Positions 1 to 8,029 of a DNA stretch of 42,679 bases are shown here, in pieces. The notes beneath the pieces were generated by a model. It did no database searches. It was not told the origin of the DNA and saw nothing but the letters and a program-made list of their open reading frames with translations. A program made the translations under genes and the position numbers. The stretch comes from Hallella bergensis DSM 17361 (GTDB taxonomy: Bacteria > Bacteroidota > Bacteroidia > Bacteroidales > Bacteroidaceae). The stretch's first letter is position 1, and every line of letters begins with the position of its first letter. Location of the stretch: positions 6,078 to 48,756 of the forward strand of contig NZ_GG704782.1 of NCBI RefSeq assembly GCF_000160535.1, written 5' to 3'.

Positions 1-944
1 GATTTTTATGAGACGGGATTATATTACAACTCTTTCTCCAACAGGTTTAAATGCTTCTTCATCACTTTACGCGTTTAGACCAAAGTGAGCATGTAGGCAA
101 ATATAGGATTTTTATTTTTCAATAGAATACCTGAGCGCTTTTTTTTGGCGCTTCGGTGTAATTTTTTTGAGGAGCAGCAAAACATATCATCTAAAAAACG
201 AGTAAATCGCTTATGATTTGAAATTTACGTTTTCATACTTAACATTCATAAACCGCCAATAATAAAAATATAAACAACCCATTTTCTTTTACAATCCCTC
301 TCTTGTGACTGCGATATTTTCTATGACAAGATATTTTGCCGGAAATAAACGAAATTTGGGACAGTTTTCAAACATCTGGAAATCAAGATATTAAGAAATC
401 GAGTCAAAAATGGGCTTGCGAAAGGATAGATATGGCAACGCGGTTGTTATCTAATCGCGGTGCGGTTACACTGTTGAGAGCATGCAAAAGGGCTAAGTTG
501 GCAATGTCATCTCTATCTTATCGCAAGTCAGACGCTTTGAAATGGCATCGAGAACTCATTTTATTCGTTGAATGATTTCCAATTTCACTTCTGGTTCAGA
601 AATTCTGAAGTGTTAAAAAATGCAGAAGTATTTTGACAAAAAAAATAATGCAGAGAATTTGCCCCTGCCTTTATACCTATTATTGAGAACCAGTCCGCTC
701 CTCACACCGAGTGACTCTCTTCAACACCAAAAGAAATTGCACTTCTGCTTTGAAGGTTTAAATAACGGCATGCAGGATAAGAAAAGCCTTGTCAAGATTG
801 TAGCGGAGAATGCGAATAGCCACCCCCCTGAATACGATAGAAAGAAATTAAACCGTTGCGGTATGGGGCGCAACCAGCTGATTCCATAGATTGATATTTG
901 CATAGATTACCTCCCAAAACGAACGAACTTTTCAGGTTTTTTTG
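1..944. other. AT-rich region with no supported gene
   Basis: Nearly 1 kb precedes the first recognisable gene. Two plus-strand open frames (336-575 from a TTG, 79 residues; 620-889, 89 residues) and one minus-strand frame (721-903) exist. None has a recognisable domain, signal peptide or promoter, and the composition is AT-rich and irregular. A weak stem around 134-152 (AGCGC, a T-rich loop, GCGCT) might be a terminator for a gene to the left. It may be a decayed gene or plain spacer; I see nothing that decides. Confidence 0.4.
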
Positions 945-952
945 TACATTTG
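945..952 (+). promoter_or_regulatory. -7 promoter element of the lplA-lipA fusion
   Basis: TACATTTG matches the Bacteroidota -7 consensus TAnnTTTG and sits 25 bp before the ATG at 978. An in-frame TTG at 942 overlaps this element, so translation from 942 is unlikely. No clear -33 TTTG is seen at the usual distance. Confidence 0.7.
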
Positions 953-977
953 CGGACGCAACTTAATTGGCCCGTCA

Positions 978-2804
978 ATGAAATACATCCATATCCCCCA
1001 CCCCGAAACCATTCGCACGCTCCCTTTCTACTTCGCCGTCGAGGAGTATGTGGCTCGCCATTACACTGACGACGACTATTTCATGGTCTGGCGCGTGGAA
1101 CCTACAGTGATGTTGGGACGCAACCAACTCATTGAAAACGAGGTGAACACAGCCTATTGTCAGGAAAACGATGTGCATATCTTCCGGCGCAAAAGCGGTG
1201 GCGGATGCATCTATTCCGATTTGGGCTGTATCCAGTTTTCCTATATCTCGTCTGCCGACAATGTAAACCAGGCCTTCGCACGCTATATGCAACGGGTGGC
1301 CGACATGTTGCAAAGCCTCGGTGTCGATGCCCGTTTGTCGGGCAGGAACGATATTCTTGTCAATGGTGGCAAGGTGGCGGGAAGTGCCTTCTACGGGCTG
1401 CCAAACCGGTGCGTGCTCCACAACTCCATGCTCTTCAACACCCGGCTTGAGCACCTTTCGCAATCGCTGACTCCCTCACATGAGAAATTACAGAGCAAGG
1501 GCGTGGCCTCAGTGAGTCAGCGCGTCAACAATATTGCTCCACACACCCGTCTCACCATCGAAGACTTCATGGCTTATGCACGTCGCTATATGTGTGGCGA
1601 AGCCTCGCGCATGCTGTCTGAGACCGATATGGAAGGCATTGCCAAGATAGAAAGGGAACTGGCTTCCGACAGTTTTGTTTACGGCAAAAACCCGAAATAT
1701 TCGGAAGTGAGGAAACATCGATTTGAGGGCGTGGGCACGCTCGAAGCGCACATAGAACTGAAAAACGGGGTGATTGTCAACATCAGTTTGTCGGGCGATT
1801 ATTTCCAGTTGGGCGATATCGACCGGCATCTTTTGGCTCCGCTCAGGGGTGTGGAGTTTTCCCGCGAGGCCGTGGAACGAAGGCTCCGTGGCACCGATCT
1901 CTCGACCATGATCCGGGCACTGACCCTTCAGCAGTTTCTCCGCTTGCTCTTTGGGCGCAAGCCCCATGTGATGAAGCCCGACTGGCTGAAAATTGATCTC
2001 ACGGCCAAAAAGCAGACCGGTGAGACCGCTGAAATTCTGGCCAAACACCATCTCAATACAATATGCACCAGCGGACTGTGCCCCAACCGAGCCGAATGTT
2101 GGATGGCCCGTACGGCCACGCTGATGATCGGAGGCAATATTTGCACGCGGCGGTGTCGTTTCTGCAACACGCCGTCGGGTCGCCCGGAGCTTCTTGATCC
2201 TGATGAGCCGCGCCGTGTAGCCGAATCGATCAGGAGTCTCGGACTGCGTTATGCGGTCATCACTTCTGTCGACCGCGACGACTTGTCCGACTATGGTGCC
2301 GCCCATTGGATAAGAACCGTGGAAGAGGTGCGTGCGTTGAATCCCAATACCAAGATTGAACTGCTCATCCCCGACTTCATGGGCGATGCCAACCTTATCC
2401 GCAGGGTGATGGACACCCGTCCCCACGTGACCGGGCACAACATAGAAACCGTGCGCCGTCTCACGCCCTCGGTGCGCAGTGTGGCACGCTACGAGCGTAG
2501 CCTGGAGGTACTCCGGGAGATTACTCGGTGCGGTATTACGGCCAAAACGGGCTTCATGCTTGGCCTGGGAGAAACCCACGAGGAGGTGTTGGAAACCATG
2601 GACGACATCCTTGCCACCGGTTGTCGGCGCCTGACCATCGGACAATATCTGCAACCCACCGCAGCCCACCTGCCCGTGGTGGCCTACATTCCTCCCCAGC
2701 AATTTGCCGACTATAAAAAAATTGCTCTTACCAAAGGCTTCGAGCATGTGGAGAGCGGTCCGCTCGTCCGCTCGTCCTACCATGCGGCAGATGCCGAGGC
2801 ATAG
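978..2804 (+). CDS. lipA: Lipoate-protein ligase A / lipoyl synthase fusion
   Basis: A 608-residue cytoplasmic protein joining two lipoylation enzymes. Residues 1 to about 330 form a biotin/lipoate A/B ligase domain: RRKSGGG at 70-76 and the lysine in GGKVAGSA (K132) match the lipoate-adenylate binding site. Residues 332-608 are a complete radical-SAM lipoyl synthase: the auxiliary-cluster cysteines C363, C368 and C374 (CxxxxCxxxxxC), the SAM-cluster CTRRCRFC (C389, C393, C396), and the C-terminal RSSYHA that contacts the auxiliary cluster. The ligase would attach octanoate or lipoate to E2 or GcvH domains and the synthase would insert the two sulfurs. I chose the ATG at 978 because the TTG at 942 lies on the promoter. 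Such fusions are known in Bacteroidota. Both halves look intact. Single-gene transcription is likely. Confidence 0.93.
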   Translation: MKYIHIPHPETIRTLPFYFAVEEYVARHYTDDDYFMVWRVEPTVMLGRNQLIENEVNTAYCQENDVHIFRRKSGGGCIYSDLGCIQFSYISSADNVNQAFARYMQRVADMLQSLGVDARLSGRNDILVNGGKVAGSAFYGLPNRCVLHNSMLFNTRLEHLSQSLTPSHEKLQSKGVASVSQRVNNIAPHTRLTIEDFMAYARRYMCGEASRMLSETDMEGIAKIERELASDSFVYGKNPKYSEVRKHRFEGVGTLEAHIELKNGVIVNISLSGDYFQLGDIDRHLLAPLRGVEFSREAVERRLRGTDLSTMIRALTLQQFLRLLFGRKPHVMKPDWLKIDLTAKKQTGETAEILAKHHLNTICTSGLCPNRAECWMARTATLMIGGNICTRRCRFCNTPSGRPELLDPDEPRRVAESIRSLGLRYAVITSVDRDDLSDYGAAHWIRTVEEVRALNPNTKIELLIPDFMGDANLIRRVMDTRPHVTGHNIETVRRLTPSVRSVARYERSLEVLREITRCGITAKTGFMLGLGETHEEVLETMDDILATGCRRLTIGQYLQPTAAHLPVVAYIPPQQFADYKKIALTKGFEHVESGPLVRSSYHAADAEA

Positions 2805-2869
2805 GCTCAAAAATGCTTTCATATTATTAATTTGCTGAAATCCGCATAGGATCAATAAAAATACATCAT

Positions 2870-3193
2870 ATGAAAATATATCGCAAATCAATCAGCATAG
2901 CCTGTGTTTTGGTTTTATTCTCATGTGAGAGTATAAAAAGTTTAGAAGGTCTTGTTATAGATAATAATAACGTTCCTTTAGATAGCGTTTTAGTTTCAGA
3001 CAACATGATAAATCAAATTGTATTCACAGATTCGCTAGGACGATTTAAATATATACGAATGGGACCTGTAAGACAAGGCTTAGATATCAAATTTAATTTT
3101 TCAAAAAAAGGATATAGAAATTATAGTCAGACCATTAAAGTCAATGAATCTTCGAAAGTTATAGTTGTGATGAATAAAGACACAATTGAATAA
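2870..3193 (+). CDS. Small lipoprotein with a carboxypeptidase-regulatory-like fold
   Basis: A 107-residue protein. A short hydrophobic signal ends in the lipobox LFSC, with the lipidated cysteine at residue 19. The rest (about 22-105) resembles a single carboxypeptidase-D regulatory-like beta-sandwich: the pattern GLVIDNNNVPLDSVLVSD, then a TDSLGRFKY turn, then a strand ending in VIVVMNK. That fold is common at the N-terminus of SusC-like receptors and in small Bacteroidota lipoproteins. It is much more AT-rich than the lipA gene before it, which may indicate separate origin. No partner gene is visible; it stands alone between lipA and the minus-strand GH127. Function unknown. Confidence 0.7.
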   Translation: MKIYRKSISIACVLVLFSCESIKSLEGLVIDNNNVPLDSVLVSDNMINQIVFTDSLGRFKYIRMGPVRQGLDIKFNFSKKGYRNYSQTIKVNESSKVIVVMNKDTIE

Positions 3194-3303
3194 ATCGATA
3201 AATTGAAATAAAGAGGGCTTCTAAGTTCCGGATACTGTATAGAATGTATAATTTAATGTCACTTGATGATTGAAAAATCACGTGCGAAAATTCAGTAAAT
3301 ATC

Positions 3304-3331
3304 TAAAAAGCCAGACTTTATAAAGTTGGCT
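3304..3331 (-). terminator. Terminator of the minus-strand GH127 gene
   Basis: Arms 3309-3319 and 3322-3331 pair (AGCCA and ACTTT against AAAGT and TGGCT, one bulged base). On the minus strand the hairpin is followed by a run of five T. It lies 19 bp past the end of the gene. Confidence 0.65.
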
Positions 3332-3349
3332 CAATGATATTATACTTCC

Positions 3350-5791
3350 TCATTCATTCACCTTCCATTCAATAATACCACCCGACTCACCCTTCTGCAG
3401 TTTTGCCACGATACGAAGGCCGGTGGTCGTAACAGGACGGAAATCTACGCTGTTGTAGACATCTTTCTTACAACCGTATGGTGTATGGTCTTCCACTTCT
3501 TTCCATAAACCTTCGTTGTCCTTATAATATAGTGTCCAGCTTTCAGGCACACGGAAATTGCCATCATAATGGTCGAAGTCGAGCCAATATACTTGTACGT
3601 TGCTCACCGTATAGGGCTTGTCAAAAGCATAGAAGATACTCTCGGGGGTTCCCCTCTTGAGCCACCAGTAGTGGTAAGGTTTGCTCGTGTCGCTGCTTCG
3701 GCGTGGCTCCCACTGGTCGTTCACGCCCCAGGCCGACCCCTCAGCCACAGCTGTTTCGGGTGCATCTTTCTGAATTGGGGCGCGGTTAGACCGTGTATGC
3801 GCCTTGCTTGCAATAGTTTCTCGGGGGGGCACATAGGCATATGCAGGAGATGATGCTATCCAAACGGCCATCTGATCCGCGCCTCTGTTATTCCAGGTAC
3901 TGTATGGGATAGCACGGAATCTTACGTTTTTCACACTTCCATCTTGCTCCAACTGCATGGCATTGCCCGTCAGTTCAACGATGCCATTAAGCTTGTCACT
4001 GTGGTAGGAGGCTGTAATAGGAGTGGTTAGTGTAATTATTTTGTTGAAAACCGTATTGTCACTCTGGTCTTTTCCTTCCAGACAGAACATCACAGGTCCG
4101 CGCTCCAAGGCTATCTTACCGCGATCGTCCTCCACATTGTCGTTGGCCTGTACCCTGCGGACGTCCATCGGAAGCTCAATTTCCACTCGGTCTCCCTTTT
4201 TCCATTTTCGGCTGATTACTACATATCCATCTTCTAATGTTGCGTCCACCACGTCGCCATTAAGCTTCACCGCATAAGGTTTTGCTTTGTCGATGAAATG
4301 GTAAAGATTTGTCGATACAGGCTTATTGTGTGCCCAACCCGGTATGCGGAAACGAATGGCAAAAGTTGAACGTCTTTTCGGCGAGACCTGGATAGAAATG
4401 TTTCCATCCCATGGGTAGTTGGTAGTCTGAGTCAGTTGTACGCCATTGATATCAGCCTTGCCCTGTATATAGAGGTTCACGAAGATATCATTGCCCCGTG
4501 TGGCATACTGATATTGGGGCACGCTGGCTACGAATCGCGTTACGTTGCCCGGACAACAAGCGCATCCAAACCATGCCTGACGGGCATGCTGTCCCATAGA
4601 TTCCAGCGGATTGTCATAGAAAAACTCTTTTCCACTCAGGCTTACACCACTCAACACACCATTATATAGAGCCCGTTCGTACACGTCAACATATTTGGCA
4701 TCGCCTGTAGCCAGAAACATGCGATAATTCCAATACACATTGGCAATGCTGGCACAAGTTTCCGAATATGCCGTCATGTTGTTCAATTCATAATTGGGTC
4801 CGAAGCCCTCACCCTGTGCACGGCTGCCGATTCCTCCCGTAATATACAGCTTTTTCCCTGCCATATTGTTCCATATTCGTTCCAGTGCATGGAAGTATTC
4901 AGCATCGTTTGTTAGTGCTGCCACATCAGCAACACCGCTAAACAAATAGCCCGCACGAACGGCATGACCCACTATTTCGTCCTGTTCAAGAATAGGCTTA
5001 TGGTCTTGTGAATAGGCGTTCAGACGATGACCGTCGGTTCCTCGACCCGTTTCCTCCACAAAATATTTTGCCGTTTCAAGATACTTTCTATTGCCAGTCA
5101 CCTTATATAACTTACACAATGCCATCTCGGCAATAGGGTGCCCGGACGGACGGTGAATTTGATTGGGAGCCGGACCGAAGGTTTTACATACCAAGTCGGC
5201 ATTCTTGATGGCCACATTCAGAAAGTTTTTCTTGCCCGTAGCCTTGTAATGTGCTACTGCCGACTCGATGAGATGGCCACTATTATACAATTCGTGGCTG
5301 TTGATTTTCTCCCACTTTGAGCGACCCCACCAACCCGAAAGACGATAACATTTGTTGGTGACGCAGGTTGTGAGATAACCGTCCGGTTCCTGTGCCGAAG
5401 CTATAATGCTGATAACAGAATCAAGATAGTGGTCGAGTTTGGCATCATAATGTACTGCCAGAGAGTAGCTTGCTCCCTCTATTACCTTATAAGGATCAGT
5501 GTCGTCAAACGAGAAATCTCCACGATGTTCACCCTTCATCAGTCCGCCGGCAATGGCAAAGTTGTCAAACCGTCCGTTCTTTTCACATTCCCTAAAAGCA
5601 GAGGGTATCGACACGGTGCGATTGATTTCTATGCGGGGTGACCAAAAATTATCATTCAGATGTACCTTCGTAAAGGGTACTTCGACAATAAGGTTTCCAG
5701 TTTTCCCACCAGCTTTCTTTGCGGGAGCAGCCTCCAAGGAGCCCGAAACCATCACCGTAATACCCATTAATAATAGAGTTTTTTTAGTCAT
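3350..5791 (-). CDS. GH127 beta-L-arabinofuranosidase (DUF1680 family)
   Basis: An 813-residue exported glycoside hydrolase with a signal peptide in about the first 22 residues. The catalytic (alpha/alpha)6 barrel spans roughly 35-480. The GH127 metal and nucleophile set is present: AYSETCAS gives E344 and C346, and FGCACCPGN gives C410, C412 and C413. By analogy with HypBA1, E344, C346, C412 and C413 bind zinc and C412 is the nucleophile. Beta-sandwich regions follow, and about 690-813 resembles a discoidin-type carbohydrate-binding domain. Expected activity is release of beta-L-arabinofuranose from plant polysaccharide or glycoprotein. It diverges from the GH97-GH127 pair, and the second GH127 at 8030 is its paralogue. 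Exact linkage is inferred; GH127 also contains other specificities. Confidence 0.9.
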   Translation of the reverse strand: MTKKTLLLMGITVMVSGSLEAAPAKKAGGKTGNLIVEVPFTKVHLNDNFWSPRIEINRTVSIPSAFRECEKNGRFDNFAIAGGLMKGEHRGDFSFDDTDPYKVIEGASYSLAVHYDAKLDHYLDSVISIIASAQEPDGYLTTCVTNKCYRLSGWWGRSKWEKINSHELYNSGHLIESAVAHYKATGKKNFLNVAIKNADLVCKTFGPAPNQIHRPSGHPIAEMALCKLYKVTGNRKYLETAKYFVEETGRGTDGHRLNAYSQDHKPILEQDEIVGHAVRAGYLFSGVADVAALTNDAEYFHALERIWNNMAGKKLYITGGIGSRAQGEGFGPNYELNNMTAYSETCASIANVYWNYRMFLATGDAKYVDVYERALYNGVLSGVSLSGKEFFYDNPLESMGQHARQAWFGCACCPGNVTRFVASVPQYQYATRGNDIFVNLYIQGKADINGVQLTQTTNYPWDGNISIQVSPKRRSTFAIRFRIPGWAHNKPVSTNLYHFIDKAKPYAVKLNGDVVDATLEDGYVVISRKWKKGDRVEIELPMDVRRVQANDNVEDDRGKIALERGPVMFCLEGKDQSDNTVFNKIITLTTPITASYHSDKLNGIVELTGNAMQLEQDGSVKNVRFRAIPYSTWNNRGADQMAVWIASSPAYAYVPPRETIASKAHTRSNRAPIQKDAPETAVAEGSAWGVNDQWEPRRSSDTSKPYHYWWLKRGTPESIFYAFDKPYTVSNVQVYWLDFDHYDGNFRVPESWTLYYKDNEGLWKEVEDHTPYGCKKDVYNSVDFRPVTTTGLRIVAKLQKGESGGIIEWKVNE

Positions 5792-5838
5792 ATCTTAAGT
5801 GAGTTAGTATGTTCAAAAGCTATGTTGAGGTAATATTG

Positions 5839-5846
5839 CAAAGTAA
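5839..5846 (-). promoter_or_regulatory. Candidate -7 element for the minus-strand GH127
   Basis: On the minus strand the sequence reads TTACTTTG, one mismatch from TAnnTTTG, 48 bp before the GH127 start. No convincing -33 partner at 19-21 bp. Confidence 0.45.
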
Positions 5847-5983
5847 GGAAGAATATGGCAAAGGCGATAAAAATCCCGTCTGATAAGATAGCAAAATAGT
5901 CTAATATCACGGTGGATTCGCGGTTTTAGATTATTCTCTCATCCTTTGCGACAAAATTTTCATAGCTAACGCGTGAAAATATC

Positions 5984-5991
5984 TATCTTTG
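5984..5991 (+). promoter_or_regulatory. -7 promoter element of the GH97-GH127 pair
   Basis: TATCTTTG is a full match to TAnnTTTG, 21 bp before the GH97 ATG. With the opposing element at 5839-5846 it makes 5792-6012 a divergent promoter region for the three glycosidase genes. Confidence 0.7.
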
Positions 5992-6012
5992 TAATATCCT
6001 AAGTATAAGTCT

Positions 6013-7989
6013 ATGAATCGAATCCCAAAACCACTAACGCTATTATTATTGTTTTTCTGCATTCAATCAGCAGCTCAAGATATTTGTCTGAGCTCTCCCA
6101 ACGGTAGGCTGAAAGCAATAATCAGTTCAACTCCAAGTCTCTCGCTGCAGATAACATTGGATGATCAAACCCTAATGGACAAATCGCCCATAGGGCTTAT
6201 ATTAAACAATGGTACTGAAATTGGACAACTCAGAGTCCCCAAGTCTGTACGTCCCACCACGCTTAGTGAGGAAATAATTTCCCCATTCCATCGCCAAAAG
6301 AGCTTCAGGAGTCAGGCCAACGAACTGCGCCTTCGTCTCAACAATGACTTTGGAATCACATTTCGTGTCTACGATGAGGGAGTGGCTTATCGTTTCCACT
6401 ACCAAGGCAAGAAGGAAAATGTGATCAAAAATGAGATAGCAAAATATCGTTTCGGGAACAAGCGTAAGGCATGGCTGGCTTATTCCACCAGCCATGGCGA
6501 CCCTTTCGCTATGGGTTTCCAAAACATTTACCACGAAACAACTCTCGACACCGCGAGGCGACAGCTTGCATTCTTACCCGCAACGGTTGATTGTGGGAAA
6601 GCCAAAGTTACAATTTTGGAAAGTGCCTTGCATCATTACCCGGGTATGTTTGTCAAAGCCGATGGCGACAATCTTGTTGCCGTCTTTCCACCTTATCCCA
6701 AGACCATGGCCCGACATGATTGGCGAAACATGACGTATGTGGCAGAAAGGCACGATTTCATCGCAAAAAACAAGGGCTCACACCAGTTTCCGTGGCGTAT
6801 TTTTGCCGTATCAGAAGCCGATACTGATATGCCTACCAATAACCTTGTCTACGCTCTTGCCGAACCCAGCCGATTGAAAAACACCGACTGGATTAAACCT
6901 GGCAAAGTGGCTTGGGACTGGTGGAACGACTGGAACCTGAAGGGGGTGGACTTCAAGGCAGGCATCAACACCGAAACCTACAAGTATTATATCGACTTCG
7001 CCGCCAAACATCACTTGGAATATATCATTCTCGATGAGGGATGGTACGATTCGAACAGAGGTGACATCATGCACCCTATTGCCGATGTCGATTTGTCGGA
7101 ACTCATCGAATACGGCAGGCAAAAAGGCGTTGGCATCGTGCTATGGGCTGTGTTCAACGTCATGGACGAGAATCTCGAAACCATCTGCCGTCACTATGCC
7201 AACATGGGCATCAAGGGTTTCAAGGTTGATTTCCTCGACCGCAACGACCAGACTGCCAATGAAATGGTGGAGCGCCTGGCCGACTGTGCAGCTCGGAATC
7301 AGCTGTTGCTCGACTTCCACGGTTTCTACACACCGGCAGGACTCAACCGAACTTATCCCAACATCTTGAACTATGAGGGAGTCTTCGGCATGGAAGAGGT
7401 GAAATGGGGAAAGCTCAAAAACGACCACCCACGCTATGATGTCACCTTCCCCTTTATCCGTATGATGGCTGGCCAGGTTGATTTCACGCCCGGAGCCATG
7501 CGCAACGGGAGCCGTCGTGATTGGCTTGCCAGCTACTCCAAGCCCATGAGTCAGGGCACACGGGCACATCAGGCTGCCACCTACATTGTCTATGACTCGC
7601 CTTTCACCATGCTGGCCGATACCCCCACGAGCTATGAAGCCGAGCCGGACTACACAGCTTTCATTGCCGCATTGCCCACCGTGTTTGACGAAACCGAGGT
7701 GCTACAAGGCAAAATAGGCGATTTCATCGTTACTTTGAGAGAGAAGGATCACCTATATTATATAGGAGGAATGACCAACTGGGACGAGCGCGACATCACG
7801 ATCGATCTCAGCTTTCTGCCCAAGAACATTCAGTTTACGGCAACAATCCTGTCTGACGGAATCAATGCCAACAAGAATGCGGAAGACTACAAGTTGAACC
7901 GACATACAGTAAACTCATCTTCAACACTCAATCTGCATTTGGCATCAGGAGGTGGGTTTGTCGTGACCCTTGAACCAGTAACCAGATAA
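6013..7989 (+). CDS. GH97 glycosidase, retaining type (alpha-galactosidase or beta-L-arabinopyranosidase)
   Basis: A 658-residue protein with a signal peptide (about 1-21, ending SAAQ). The family layout is N-terminal beta-sandwich (about 25-280), (beta/alpha)8 barrel (about 285-560) and C-terminal beta domain. GH97 contains inverting alpha-glucosidases that use glutamates and retaining enzymes that use an aspartate nucleophile. Here GFKVDFLDR supplies D406, and E461 in GMEEVKW lies 55 residues later, the same spacing as the nucleophile D415 and acid/base E470 of the retaining Bacteroides enzyme BtGH97b. I therefore infer a retaining alpha-galactosidase or beta-L-arabinopyranosidase. It is 40 bp from the following GH127, consistent with one transcript and shared attack on arabinose- or galactose-bearing glycans. 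Confidence 0.9.
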   Translation: MNRIPKPLTLLLLFFCIQSAAQDICLSSPNGRLKAIISSTPSLSLQITLDDQTLMDKSPIGLILNNGTEIGQLRVPKSVRPTTLSEEIISPFHRQKSFRSQANELRLRLNNDFGITFRVYDEGVAYRFHYQGKKENVIKNEIAKYRFGNKRKAWLAYSTSHGDPFAMGFQNIYHETTLDTARRQLAFLPATVDCGKAKVTILESALHHYPGMFVKADGDNLVAVFPPYPKTMARHDWRNMTYVAERHDFIAKNKGSHQFPWRIFAVSEADTDMPTNNLVYALAEPSRLKNTDWIKPGKVAWDWWNDWNLKGVDFKAGINTETYKYYIDFAAKHHLEYIILDEGWYDSNRGDIMHPIADVDLSELIEYGRQKGVGIVLWAVFNVMDENLETICRHYANMGIKGFKVDFLDRNDQTANEMVERLADCAARNQLLLDFHGFYTPAGLNRTYPNILNYEGVFGMEEVKWGKLKNDHPRYDVTFPFIRMMAGQVDFTPGAMRNGSRRDWLASYSKPMSQGTRAHQAATYIVYDSPFTMLADTPTSYEAEPDYTAFIAALPTVFDETEVLQGKIGDFIVTLREKDHLYYIGGMTNWDERDITIDLSFLPKNIQFTATILSDGINANKNAEDYKLNRHTVNSSSTLNLHLASGGGFVVTLEPVTR

Positions 7990-8029
7990 GAACGAATAAA
8001 ATACAAACAAATATAAAACCAAACAACTG

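Noticed and set aside
620..889. An 89-codon frame ending in GRNQLIP, resembling the GRNQLIENE segment of the lipoate ligase downstream
   Set aside because: Only about 14 of 18 bases match over this short stretch and similarity stops on both sides; it is more likely chance than a duplicated ligase fragment.
942..977. TTG start extending the lipoate ligase by 12 residues
   Set aside because: The extension overlaps the TACATTTG promoter element, and the ATG at 978 gives the natural family start.
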